The notes beneath the pieces are model-generated. The model was given only the letters and a program-made list of their open reading frames with translations, had not been told where the DNA came from and searched no databases. The position numbers and the translations under genes are program-made. Shown piece after piece: positions 1 through 7,451 of a stretch of 41,919 nt of DNA; within the stretch, counting starts at the first letter, position 1, and the number at the start of each line of letters is the position of its first letter. Source of the stretch: an uncultured Clostridia bacterium (GTDB taxonomy: Bacteria > Bacillota > Clostridia > Oscillospirales > Acutalibacteraceae); the NCBI GenBank assembly GCA_947623175.1, contig CANQGK010000022.1, forward strand, positions 1-41,919, given 5' to 3'.

Positions 1-3
1 CAT
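1..3 (-). CDS. Start codon of a gene that runs off the left edge
   Basis: Only the ATG (positions 3 to 1, minus strand) is inside the window. It is supported by a canonical Shine-Dalgarno GGAGG about 7 bases upstream and by a good promoter further upstream (47-75). Nothing can be said about the product. Confidence 0.6.
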
Positions 4-46
4 ATCTCTTCCTCCAAAAATAAAAAAATTCGGTTTCACCACCTTT

Positions 47-75
47 ATTGTACTACATTTTACCGTTTGGTACAA
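47..75 (-). promoter_or_regulatory. Sigma-A type promoter for the gene leaving the left edge
   Basis: Minus-strand TTGTAC-N17-TACAAT, with the -10 at 47-52 and the -35 at 70-75. It lies between the terminator of the serine hydrolase and the start codon at position 3. Confidence 0.55.
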
Positions 76-84
76 AATTTCTTT

Positions 85-134
85 TAAAAAACGCAAACAG
101 GCTGCGGCAAAACAGAAAGTTCGCCGCAGCCTGT
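85..134 (-). terminator. Rho-independent terminator of the serine hydrolase gene
   Basis: Inverted repeat ACAGGCTGCGGC / GCCGCAGCCTGT (97-108 and 123-134), followed on the minus strand by a T-rich run. It starts about 30 bases after the stop codon at 165. Confidence 0.8.
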
Positions 135-164
135 ATTTTGTTATATTTTGAAAATGTCGGTATT

Positions 165-1298
165 TCAGCCGAGGTTTTTGTAGACGTCTTCTTCGAAGCG
201 GCAGGCGGACAATGCGCCGGAGCCGCCATCGTAATATGAATTTTTCATATATACGGCAATGATTTTATTTTGGTCGTCCACCCAAAAATGCGTGCCGTAA
301 GCGCCGCTCCAGCCATAGGCTCCCTCGGGCAAATTTTTGTCCTTTAAAATAACCCGTACGCCGAGCCCCCAATTTTCGTTATTCCGCCAAAGGCGGTAGG
401 GCGTTTTCATTTTAAGCAGCGAATCTTCGCTCAAAATACGGACGCCGTTGTATTCGCCACCGTTTAAGAGCATCGAAGCAAAAGTCGCATATGCCTCCGC
501 CGTGCCCACAAGGCATGCTCCGCCGCTGAAATACTCAATATTCTCAAAGCGCTTACGATATAAATTATCGTTGGTATGCCCCGCGCCGTTTTCATCTCGA
601 TAATGCATTTTTACCGTGCGTTGCCACTGCTCGTCGGTGGGGGTACAGGTAATATCCGAAAGTCCGAGCGGCAAAAGAATATTTTGATCGATAAATTCGT
701 TGAACGGCATTTCCGTCACGATTTCCACAATTCGCGCCGCTAAGTCAAACGCCGCAACGCCGCTGTATGCCGCCATAGTATCGGGCATGAAATCAAGCAT
801 CAGATTTTTATCATACCATTCGGTTGCGGATTTTAAGCTTACGCGGTCCTTTTCGGTCATAGAATCGAACTGCTTATGGCCCACCTGCCCCGTAACTATG
901 CCGTTTGAATGCGTGAGCAGATTTACAATACGAAGAATGTCGCCTACGGGCTCACCCTTTACTATATTGCCGTTTTCGTCCATTTTGCCGACGTATTTAT
1001 TTTTAAATCCCGGGAAATATTTCGATATTTTATCGTTCAAAGAAAGCAGTCCGCGCTCCTCGCAGATAAGTACCGCCGCCGCCGTAATCGGCTTGGTCAT
1101 GGAAGCGAGGCGAAAAATCGCGTCCGACGCCAAGGGGATTTTATTTTCCATATCGGCATACCCTTCGCAAACGTCCGCCAAAACCTTGCCCTCCTGCATT
1201 ACAATCTCTCTTGCGCCCGCAACCCTTCCGCTTTCGATATCGTTAAGCAAGCGTTCTTTAAGCGCGATATTAAGGCTTTTTGCATTGATTTTTTTCAT
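165..1298 (-). CDS. Serine hydrolase of the beta-lactamase class C / esterase family
   Basis: A 377-residue protein of the penicillin-binding-protein-like serine hydrolase fold. The active-site Ser-x-x-Lys motif is SMTK at residues 66-69, the second motif YSG is at 178-180, and a GWSGAYGT stretch near the C terminus fits the third motif in its esterase-like form rather than the KTG of true beta-lactamases. No signal peptide or membrane segment is seen, so the enzyme is probably cytoplasmic. The start was placed at 1298 because GGAG lies at the right distance there; a longer reading to 1337 has no such site. Members of this family include esterases, D-aminopeptidases and beta-lactamases, so the substrate cannot be assigned. 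It is monocistronic, with its own terminator. Confidence 0.85.
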   Translation of the reverse strand: MKKINAKSLNIALKERLLNDIESGRVAGAREIVMQEGKVLADVCEGYADMENKIPLASDAIFRLASMTKPITAAAVLICEERGLLSLNDKISKYFPGFKNKYVGKMDENGNIVKGEPVGDILRIVNLLTHSNGIVTGQVGHKQFDSMTEKDRVSLKSATEWYDKNLMLDFMPDTMAAYSGVAAFDLAARIVEIVTEMPFNEFIDQNILLPLGLSDITCTPTDEQWQRTVKMHYRDENGAGHTNDNLYRKRFENIEYFSGGACLVGTAEAYATFASMLLNGGEYNGVRILSEDSLLKMKTPYRLWRNNENWGLGVRVILKDKNLPEGAYGWSGAYGTHFWVDDQNKIIAVYMKNSYYDGGSGALSACRFEEDVYKNLG

Positions 1299-1377
1299 TA
1301 TAATAAGCTCCGTAATTTTTTTATTATTATATAGCAAACCGCATAATTAGTCAACACAAAAAAGGCGCAAAAATATA

Positions 1378-1406
1378 TTGATTCGGTAAGATTTTCATGT
1401 TAGAAT
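1378..1406 (+). promoter_or_regulatory. Sigma-A type promoter of the aldo/keto reductase operon
   Basis: TTGATT (1378-1383), 17-base spacer, TAGAAT (1401-1406), about 57 bases before the start codon. Confidence 0.6.
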
Positions 1407-1462
1407 GTAAAAAATAAAGATCCGACGGCGATTACGGCGCCCGAGCCGGACGGGAGGATAAT

Positions 1463-2641
1463 ATGTTATACAGAAAAGATAAATACCAAAATGAAATTTC
1501 GCAGCTCGGTTACGGGTGTATGCGTTTTACCAAAAAGGGAGCCTCGATAGATTATGAAAAAGCCGAAAGCGAAGTGCTTTACGCCATAAAAAACGGCGTA
1601 AATTATTTCGATACGGCGTATGTGTATATGGGAATAGAGGAAACCCTCGGCAAAATACTCGCAAACAACAAGTTGCGCGAAAAGGTATACATCGCCACCA
1701 AGCTGCCGCAGTACATTACGCGCAGCATGGACGCTGTCAACAAGATCTTTGCCGAAGAGCTCCGGCGTTTGCAGACCGATTATATAGATTACTATCTTTT
1801 TCATATGTTTACCGATTATTCCGAATGGGAACGCTTAGAGTCGCTCGGTATAAGGCAGTGGATAGAAGATCATAAAAAAGACAGCAGTATAAAAAATATC
1901 GGCTTTTCCTACCACGGTGAGCGGGAAATGTTTTTGAAAATTTTAAACGCTTACGATTGGGATTTTTGCCAAATACAGTATAATTATCTCGACGAATACT
2001 CGCAGGCGGGTAAAACCGGACTTAAAGCGGCGGCGGAAAAAGGAATACCGGTAATTATTATGGAGCCTTTACGCGGAGGCAGGCTTGTAAACATTCCGGA
2101 TAAAGCCAAGAAAAAAATCGCCGAAAACGACAGAGGCTACTCCCCCGCGGAGTGGGGACTTCGCTGGCTTTGGAACCAGCCGGAGGTTACCTGCGTGCTT
2201 TCGGGTATGAACTCGGCGGATATGGTAAAAGAAAATATCCGCGCGGCGTCCGAAGCCGAAGCCGGAAGCTTCACCAAAGCGGATTTTGCGCTTATAGAGG
2301 ACGTTAAACAAATAATCCGCGAAAAGGAAAAGGTAGGTTGTACGGGCTGCAGGTACTGTATGCCCTGCCCCAAAGGCGTGGATATTCCGGGTACCTTTTA
2401 TTACTATAATTTAATGTATATGGAAGCGAAAAAATACAAATCAAGGTTTGAATTTGCCCAAAATATCGGGATCCGCAAAACGCCGGGCTTTGCCACCCAA
2501 TGTATCGGCTGCGGCAAATGTGAACAGCACTGCCCGCAGAAAATAAACATACGCGAAAAATTGGTTGAAGCCGACCGTAAATTGCGGCCGCTCCCCTATA
2601 AAATCGGCATAAATGTCGCAAGGAAATTTATGATCAAGTAA
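1463..2641 (+). CDS. Aldo/keto reductase with C-terminal 4Fe-4S domain
   Basis: A 392-residue protein of the AKR superfamily branch that carries a ferredoxin-like tail. The N-terminal TIM barrel shows the usual residues: Asp and Tyr in NYFDTAYVY, Lys in ATKLP and His in LFHMF. The C-terminal part has two cysteine clusters, CTGCRYCMPC near residue 293 and CIGCGKCEQHCP near residue 352, each able to hold a 4Fe-4S cluster. Such proteins are predicted NAD(P)H- or ferredoxin-linked oxidoreductases; no substrate can be assigned. The SD GGGAGG sits just before the ATG. The next gene, an MFS transporter, follows after three bases, so the two are very likely co-transcribed and may handle the same small molecule. 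Confidence 0.9.
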   Translation: MLYRKDKYQNEISQLGYGCMRFTKKGASIDYEKAESEVLYAIKNGVNYFDTAYVYMGIEETLGKILANNKLREKVYIATKLPQYITRSMDAVNKIFAEELRRLQTDYIDYYLFHMFTDYSEWERLESLGIRQWIEDHKKDSSIKNIGFSYHGEREMFLKILNAYDWDFCQIQYNYLDEYSQAGKTGLKAAAEKGIPVIIMEPLRGGRLVNIPDKAKKKIAENDRGYSPAEWGLRWLWNQPEVTCVLSGMNSADMVKENIRAASEAEAGSFTKADFALIEDVKQIIREKEKVGCTGCRYCMPCPKGVDIPGTFYYYNLMYMEAKKYKSRFEFAQNIGIRKTPGFATQCIGCGKCEQHCPQKINIREKLVEADRKLRPLPYKIGINVARKFMIK

Positions 2642-2644
2642 AGT

Positions 2645-3901
2645 GTGAATGTAATGGACAAAAATATTAAAAATTTCAAAAAAACGAAATACGCCTGCTT
2701 TTATACATATCTTGCAATGGCGTCGGTATTCTGCCTGCCGCCCATGCTCTTTGTAACCTTTCACGATACTTACAAGGTTTCCTATACCCTGCTCGGCACC
2801 CTGGTTTTGATAAATTTTTGCAGTCAGCTTATTATAGATTTGATTTTTACCTTTTTCAATAAGCATTTCAACATCCGCACCGTCTTACGGCTTATGCCGC
2901 TGCTCACTTCGACGGGACTTACAACATATGCCGTCGTTCCCGCCCTTTTGCCGAAATACGCTTATGCGGGGCTGGTTGCGGGAACGGTTATATTTTCCGT
3001 AGCATCCGGGCTTTGCGAGGTGCTTTTAAGCCCTATAATAGCGGCGCTGCCGTCGGATAATCCCGAGCGGGATATGAGTACCCTGCATTCGCTTTACGCT
3101 TACGGCGTCGTAGGCGCGGTTATCATATCCACGGCGTTTTTAAAGCTTTTCGGCACCGAAAATTGGATGTATTTAACCCTCTTTTTCGCCGCTTTGCCCT
3201 TGATATCCTTTGCGTCGTTTTTGGTTTCGCCTTTGCCCGATTTAAAGCTTTCAAATGACAATACCGCGAAATTTCCTAAAGCCAAGCTCAAATTTCTCAC
3301 CCTTTGCGCCCTGTGTATTTTTTTGGGCAGCGCCGCGGAAAATATTATGACCAATTGGATATCCGGTTACATCGAACGGGCGGTGGGTATTCCCAAAGCC
3401 ACGGGAGATATTTTGGGGCTTGCCCTGTTTGCGGTTTTGTTGGGGCTTGGCAGAACGTTATACGCAAAGTACGGCAAAAAAATTACCGCGGTTTTGCTTT
3501 GCGGTATGGCGGGCTCCGTGGTTTGCTATCTTGCGGCGGGAATTTCGTCCGTACCCGTAATTTCCGTAATCGCCTGCGTACTTACGGGGCTTTGTACCTC
3601 TATGCTGTGGCCCGGAACGCTTATTATGATGGAGGAAAAAATCCCTAATCCGGGCGTAGCCGCTTATGCACTCATGGCGGCAAGCGGCGATTTCGGCGCG
3701 TCCGTGGCGCCCCAGCTTGTAGGCGCTATAGCCGATAAAGTAATGCTCAGCGATTGGGCGGAGCGTTTAAGCGGCAGATTGTCGCTTTCCTTAGAGCAAA
3801 TAGGCATGAAAACGGCAATGCTCACCGGAGTTATATTCCCCTTACTCGGAACGGTTTTGTTATTGTACATTACGCTTTTGAATAAAAGGATTAAAAATTA
3901 A
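2645..3901 (+). CDS. MFS transporter
   Basis: A 418-residue, strongly hydrophobic protein with about 12 predicted membrane segments and the general look of the major facilitator superfamily. It begins three bases after the stop of the aldo/keto reductase. No clear SD is present, so translational coupling is likely. The start could be the GTG at 2645 or the in-frame ATG at 2654. The substrate is unknown; pairing with an oxidoreductase suggests uptake or export of the reductase substrate or product. Confidence 0.8.
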   Translation: MNVMDKNIKNFKKTKYACFYTYLAMASVFCLPPMLFVTFHDTYKVSYTLLGTLVLINFCSQLIIDLIFTFFNKHFNIRTVLRLMPLLTSTGLTTYAVVPALLPKYAYAGLVAGTVIFSVASGLCEVLLSPIIAALPSDNPERDMSTLHSLYAYGVVGAVIISTAFLKLFGTENWMYLTLFFAALPLISFASFLVSPLPDLKLSNDNTAKFPKAKLKFLTLCALCIFLGSAAENIMTNWISGYIERAVGIPKATGDILGLALFAVLLGLGRTLYAKYGKKITAVLLCGMAGSVVCYLAAGISSVPVISVIACVLTGLCTSMLWPGTLIMMEEKIPNPGVAAYALMAASGDFGASVAPQLVGAIADKVMLSDWAERLSGRLSLSLEQIGMKTAMLTGVIFPLLGTVLLLYITLLNKRIKN

Positions 3902-4158
3902 ACCGCAGAGTTTTTGCGGCAGAAAGAGCAAAAGAAATACGCCTTCCCGCTTGCAGTCGGTCGGCGACGGTGTTGCCGTAACTCTTGCACAAGCCATTCG
4001 TCCTTATTGTTCGAATTTTCATATAAAACATATGTATGTCAATGCTTTTTCGAAATCTTTTGAATATTTTTCGGAAATTTGGTCATAATAAATTGTTTTG
4101 CAAAAATCAAATACACATACCTTTGCGAAGAAGCCAAATGGATATTATTTCCCATTTC
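3902..4158. other. Intergenic stretch without a recognised gene
   Basis: I see no convincing gene here. A short open frame around 4036-4221 runs through the following hairpin and lacks an SD, so it is not called. Composition shifts to AT-rich along this stretch, marking the left border of the island. Confidence 0.4.
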
Positions 4159-4205
4159 AAGCACACTGTCAAATTAGTTGTCAAATTTGACAGTGTGCTT
4201 TTTTA
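4159..4205 (+). terminator. Strong hairpin with T run before the AT-rich island
   Basis: A perfect 17-bp inverted repeat (4159-4175 with 4184-4200), 8-base loop, followed by TTTTTT on the plus strand. It probably terminates transcripts coming from the MFS operon and insulates the following genes. Confidence 0.75.
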
Positions 4206-4227
4206 CTTAAATTTTTATTAAAGTCAA

Positions 4228-4256
4228 AAAAGACCACAAAAGTTGTCGTAAAAGAC
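4228..4256 (+). promoter_or_regulatory. Possible operator: two AAAAGAC direct repeats
   Basis: AAAAGACCAC begins at 4228 and AAAAGACTACC at 4250, 22 bases apart (about two helical turns), just upstream of the -10 element. They could be binding sites for the HTH protein encoded next, but this is inference from spacing and context only. Confidence 0.25.
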
Positions 4257-4275
4257 TACCATTTTTCTTTTTTTG

Positions 4276-4284
4276 TGATATAAT
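4276..4284 (+). promoter_or_regulatory. Extended -10 promoter of the island operon
   Basis: TGATATAAT matches an extended -10 element 31 bases before the ATG at 4316. A clear -35 is lacking, as is usual for extended -10 promoters. Confidence 0.5.
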
Positions 4285-4315
4285 AACAGAAAATACAAGT
4301 CATGGAGGTAAACTT

Positions 4316-5422
4316 ATGAAAAATCTTAAAAACAATATTGACCATTACATGAAATTAAAAGGAATTAGGAGGTATCGCGATTTACTTTTTGATATTGCGC
4401 ACGAATTAGGAATCAAAGGACAAGAAGCATATGAATATGCAGATAACGAAAAATCCAACTTTTCAAAAATGCTAAAAGAAGAAAGACCGCTTAAAAACGA
4501 ATTTATTATCCCTTTAGAAAAAATATTTGGTATTTCATTGGCTCGGTTACTATATGAAGATGCGTACAAATTACCTGTTGAAAAGGAAAATGTACCGTTC
4601 AATAAAGGCTTTAGATATTACGCATATTTAGATGATCCGAAATTATATAGAGATGAATTTGATGTGTTGCTTGCAAATGATGGGAAATCTATCCTCACTC
4701 AAACCGATGAATTTGGAAAAACCTTTCTTGATTATGTAGTTGAATATAATTCAGTTAATGGCGTTAGATATCTTCATGATACCTATGGAATAAAATTGAA
4801 ATGGCATCACAATCAATTTGAGTTTAGGAAAGATAAAGGTATAACATGGATTCATTTTGAAAACTGCATTGAGTTTGCAAGACTTGTTGCGAGTATGAAC
4901 GATGCAGATATGTTCAATGATATTTATGATTCTTATAATATGTTTTTATCAAACGGACACTATGTCTCAAATGATACTATTTTTTGCCAAAGTGAATATT
5001 TAGAAATAATGTTGGATAGCGATACTTTATTCAATTCAATATTTGAAATAAAACCATATGAATATGTGTTGACGGGAAGCCGTGTCAAGCGAGAAAAACA
5101 AGTTGATTCTATTACATATTATTCAATTAACCCGATAATAAATAATTGTCTAAGATATGCATTAGAACACTTGGAGAAATATAAGCACAGGGCAACTGAT
5201 ATATTAAAATTCGGAATACAACATAACACAAAAATTATAAACGAAGTTGGCGCAGATACATATTGCATTTGTAATGAACTTGGCGGAGTAATAGATTCCA
5301 GAAAAACGAATTGGTTTAATTGCGATGTTGATAATATTGCCGTCTATGTTGACACAGAAGTAAACGACGATGAAATAAACGCTTTAATAGAACAATTGCC
5401 AACATTCAAAAAAACATACTAA
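4316..5422 (+). CDS. HTH-domain protein of unknown function
   Basis: A 368-residue protein not recognised as a known family. Residues 1-85 look like a helix-turn-helix domain: the stretch FSKMLKEERPLKNEFIIPLE followed by KIFGISLARLL has the spacing of an XRE-type domain, where the C-terminal helices close the fold. The stretch after residue 115 (TDEFGKTFLDYVVEYNSVNG) resembles a single ankyrin-like helix pair, and the rest is alpha/beta without recognisable catalytic motifs. There is no signal peptide or membrane segment. GGAGG precedes the ATG. It is the first gene of a low-GC operon and could regulate it, or act as the sensor part of a defence or stress module; neither is shown by the sequence. 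Confidence 0.6.
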   Translation: MKNLKNNIDHYMKLKGIRRYRDLLFDIAHELGIKGQEAYEYADNEKSNFSKMLKEERPLKNEFIIPLEKIFGISLARLLYEDAYKLPVEKENVPFNKGFRYYAYLDDPKLYRDEFDVLLANDGKSILTQTDEFGKTFLDYVVEYNSVNGVRYLHDTYGIKLKWHHNQFEFRKDKGITWIHFENCIEFARLVASMNDADMFNDIYDSYNMFLSNGHYVSNDTIFCQSEYLEIMLDSDTLFNSIFEIKPYEYVLTGSRVKREKQVDSITYYSINPIINNCLRYALEHLEKYKHRATDILKFGIQHNTKIINEVGADTYCICNELGGVIDSRKTNWFNCDVDNIAVYVDTEVNDDEINALIEQLPTFKKTY

Positions 5423-5439
5423 GAAATGGAGTGACAAGC

Positions 5440-6081
5440 ATGTATCATTTTCAATATGTATCGAAAAATGAAATTGCACCTCTAAAAAATCAAATTATAG
5501 AATTGATTGGATTGGTACAAGACGAAATTAGAAACTATTTTACATTTCAATACGAATTTATCGGTAGTGTAAAGCGAAATATGGTAACCTGCGATGTGAA
5601 AAGCAATATTGGTTTTGATTTTGATGTGAATATCATAGTTCATGACGATGACCAAGAATATTCTGCTAAAAAAATCAAGCAGATACTCATGAAAGCATTT
5701 AACAAATATGCATACAAATATCATTATGATTTTTGCGAGGACAGCACACGAGTGTTTACCATTAAAGTTAAAGACAGAAAAAATTCTCGAATATTGCACA
5801 GTTGTGATTTTGCAATCGTAAAAAATTATGGCGAAAATCAGCAAGAGTATATCCGGTTTAACAAAAAATCAAATTCATACAATTGGGTGGAGCAGTCGTA
5901 CGGGTTTTACCTTCTGCCGGAAAAAATAGAATTTTGTAAAGATAATTCTTTATGGACAGAAGTCCGAGAGATATACATAGAAAAGAAAAATTGTAATACA
6001 GACAAAAATAAAAAATCAAGGTCAATTTTTGCTGACACTATACATCAAGTTTGCCAGCAAAACGGATACTTTGAAGAATAA
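5440..6081 (+). CDS. Pol-beta-like nucleotidyltransferase-fold protein
   Basis: A 213-residue protein with the signature of the DNA-polymerase-beta nucleotidyltransferase superfamily: helix-turn GS at residues 42-43, the metal-binding pair in GFDFDVN (Asp60, Asp62) and a third acidic residue in SCDFAIV (Asp123). All three acidic positions are kept, so activity is plausible. The C-terminal half (GFYLLPEKIEF, LWTEVREIYI) has a helical look. I recall similar proteins among Firmicute accessory genes, but know no experimental function. An NTP-dependent role such as nucleotide second-messenger synthesis or NMP transfer is possible. The ATG at 5440 is preferred over GTG 5431 because GGAG at 5428-5431 is well placed only for the ATG. 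It follows the HTH gene by 17 bases. Confidence 0.7.
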   Translation: MYHFQYVSKNEIAPLKNQIIELIGLVQDEIRNYFTFQYEFIGSVKRNMVTCDVKSNIGFDFDVNIIVHDDDQEYSAKKIKQILMKAFNKYAYKYHYDFCEDSTRVFTIKVKDRKNSRILHSCDFAIVKNYGENQQEYIRFNKKSNSYNWVEQSYGFYLLPEKIEFCKDNSLWTEVREIYIEKKNCNTDKNKKSRSIFADTIHQVCQQNGYFEE

Positions 6082-6101
6082 GAAGAAAAGAGGATTTTGG
6101 A

Positions 6102-6845
6102 ATGGGATTAACAAGTTGTCCAAAATGCGGGGAAACAATCAGTGAAAAAGCAACTGTATGTCCGCATTGTAATTCAGATGTTTCAAAAAACAACATAGTT
6201 ATGTGCGAAGATTGCAAAAAGGAATATGATATATCAATGGATGATTGTCCTAATTGCGGATGCCCTAATTCGGCTGCCAAACCAAAGAAGAAAAAACACA
6301 AAGGCGTAATTATATCCATAGTTGTGTTTGCTCTGATTGTTATCGGTGTATTGGGAATAGGTATTTTGCAAAAATTAAAAGAACCGGACTATTATTCAAA
6401 TATGGAAAAAGTATCTTTTGCGATGCTTGACGGAGCCGCCAAAGCAGAAAATGCCGGAAACCTTATTAAGAGCGTGTGGTATAATGCTATTTATGAAAAA
6501 CGAAATAGTGAAACAGATCAATATACCATGAAAAAAGGAAAGTTTGTCGATGATTTTAATGATGCACTTTCCGAGCTGTTTGCAGATGAAAATTTCACCA
6601 ACAGTATTTTTGAAATAGAAACTAACCAATCCCAAGTTATCGATTTAATGAAACAATTAAAAAATCCACCTAAAAAGTATGAGGAAGCTTACTCCGTTTT
6701 AATGGCATATTATGATAATTATTTGAAAATGACAAAAATCGTTATAAATCCAACCGGAAGTCTTAATACATTTTCAGAAGATTTTGACACATACGATAAT
6801 GATACTGTTGATTCATATGAAAAAATGAAACTATATTTAGATTAA
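6102..6845 (+). CDS. Double zinc-ribbon membrane protein
   Basis: A 247-residue protein with two zinc ribbons at the N terminus: CPKC/CPHC (Cys 6, 9, 20, 23) and CEDC/CPNC (Cys 35, 38, 49, 52). A lysine-rich linker (about 59-67) leads to one membrane segment at about 68-89; the remaining 155 residues would then be outside the cell. This matches the widespread zinc-ribbon plus transmembrane helix layout, whose functions are mostly unknown. The SD is weak (AGAGGAT, about 10 bases upstream). It is third in the AT-rich operon. The extracytoplasmic part has no recognisable motif. Confidence 0.75.
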   Translation: MGLTSCPKCGETISEKATVCPHCNSDVSKNNIVMCEDCKKEYDISMDDCPNCGCPNSAAKPKKKKHKGVIISIVVFALIVIGVLGIGILQKLKEPDYYSNMEKVSFAMLDGAAKAENAGNLIKSVWYNAIYEKRNSETDQYTMKKGKFVDDFNDALSELFADENFTNSIFEIETNQSQVIDLMKQLKNPPKKYEEAYSVLMAYYDNYLKMTKIVINPTGSLNTFSEDFDTYDNDTVDSYEKMKLYLD

Positions 6846-6868
6846 AAGTCAAAAGGGAGATACAATTT

Positions 6869-7048
6869 ATGAGTAAACATTTTTTTGATTATGACAACGG
6901 CGATTTTGCGCATCCAATCTCTCATAATATGGCAATAGATTACGACGGAGATTTTTTGATGCGAATAGGAGATCATATGGCAATGGATATGGATTCCGGG
7001 GAGTTGCACATGATATCCGGTTGGACGAGCGACGAAGATGATGACTAA
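6869..7048 (+). CDS. Small acidic protein, 59 residues, unknown
   Basis: A complete small frame with a strong SD (AAAGGGAGA) 23 bases after the zinc-ribbon gene. The product is acidic and rich in Met, Asp and His, with an internal semi-repeat: HNMAIDYDGDFLMRIG followed by DHMAMDMDSGELHMISG, and an all-acidic tail (DEDDD). The repeated Met-Ala-x-Asp pattern suggests a beta-hairpin repeat or metal contact, but no family is recognised. Its position at the end of the operon argues that it is a real gene. Confidence 0.6.
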   Translation: MSKHFFDYDNGDFAHPISHNMAIDYDGDFLMRIGDHMAMDMDSGELHMISGWTSDEDDD

Positions 7049-7052
7049 AGTG

Positions 7053-7088
7053 ACGGCGACAGAGAGGTGTTAGTCTCCCTGTCGCCGT
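7053..7088 (+). terminator. Hairpin at the end of the AT-rich operon
   Basis: ACGGCGACAG at 7053-7062 pairs with CTGTCGCCGT at 7079-7088, with further inner pairing. It starts five bases after the stop codon of the 59-aa gene. There is no clean T run, so termination strength is uncertain. Confidence 0.5.
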
Positions 7089-7280
7089 GCTTCGGTTAAA
7101 AGACCGTTGCTTTCATCATAAATGTACTTATCCATTTTGTAATCAGCCGAAGGGAGAAACCACTTTCTTATGCAGCCTCTCCCTTGCGGGAGATTTTGTC
7201 AAAGATTTCGAATATTTAACCGAAAAGATTATATAATAAAACCGAGAAGCAGGCTTAAAACGCCGATTTGAGGGGATAAC

Positions 7281-7451
7281 ATGGGTATAATTCAGTGCTC
7301 GCAGGACTGCAAATATCAGATTGACGGCTATTGCAATTTGGACTTTTGCGCTCCCGTAAATTCGCTGAACGGCGAATGTCCGCATTTTTTGGCGGCGTCA
7401 ACGAATAAGGGAAACGGCTTCGCCGAGCTTTCTTACACCGATAAGCTCTAA
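7281..7451 (+). CDS. Cys-rich mini-protein, 56 residues
   Basis: A complete short gene with AGGGG a few bases before the ATG. The protein has five Cys and one His in a pattern of CSQDCKYQ, GYCNLDFC and ECPHF, which suggests a small metal-binding or disulfide fold. Similar 50-60 residue proteins are common in Clostridia and are often mislabelled hydroxymyristoyl-ACP dehydratase; I know of no real function. Its 3' end overlaps the 3' end of radA on the other strand by 54 bases. Confidence 0.6.
   Translation: MGIIQCSQDCKYQIDGYCNLDFCAPVNSLNGECPHFLAASTNKGNGFAELSYTDKL

Noticed and set aside
4036-4221. 61-codon frame before the AT-rich island
   Set aside because: No SD, passes through the terminator hairpin, no recognisable protein pattern.
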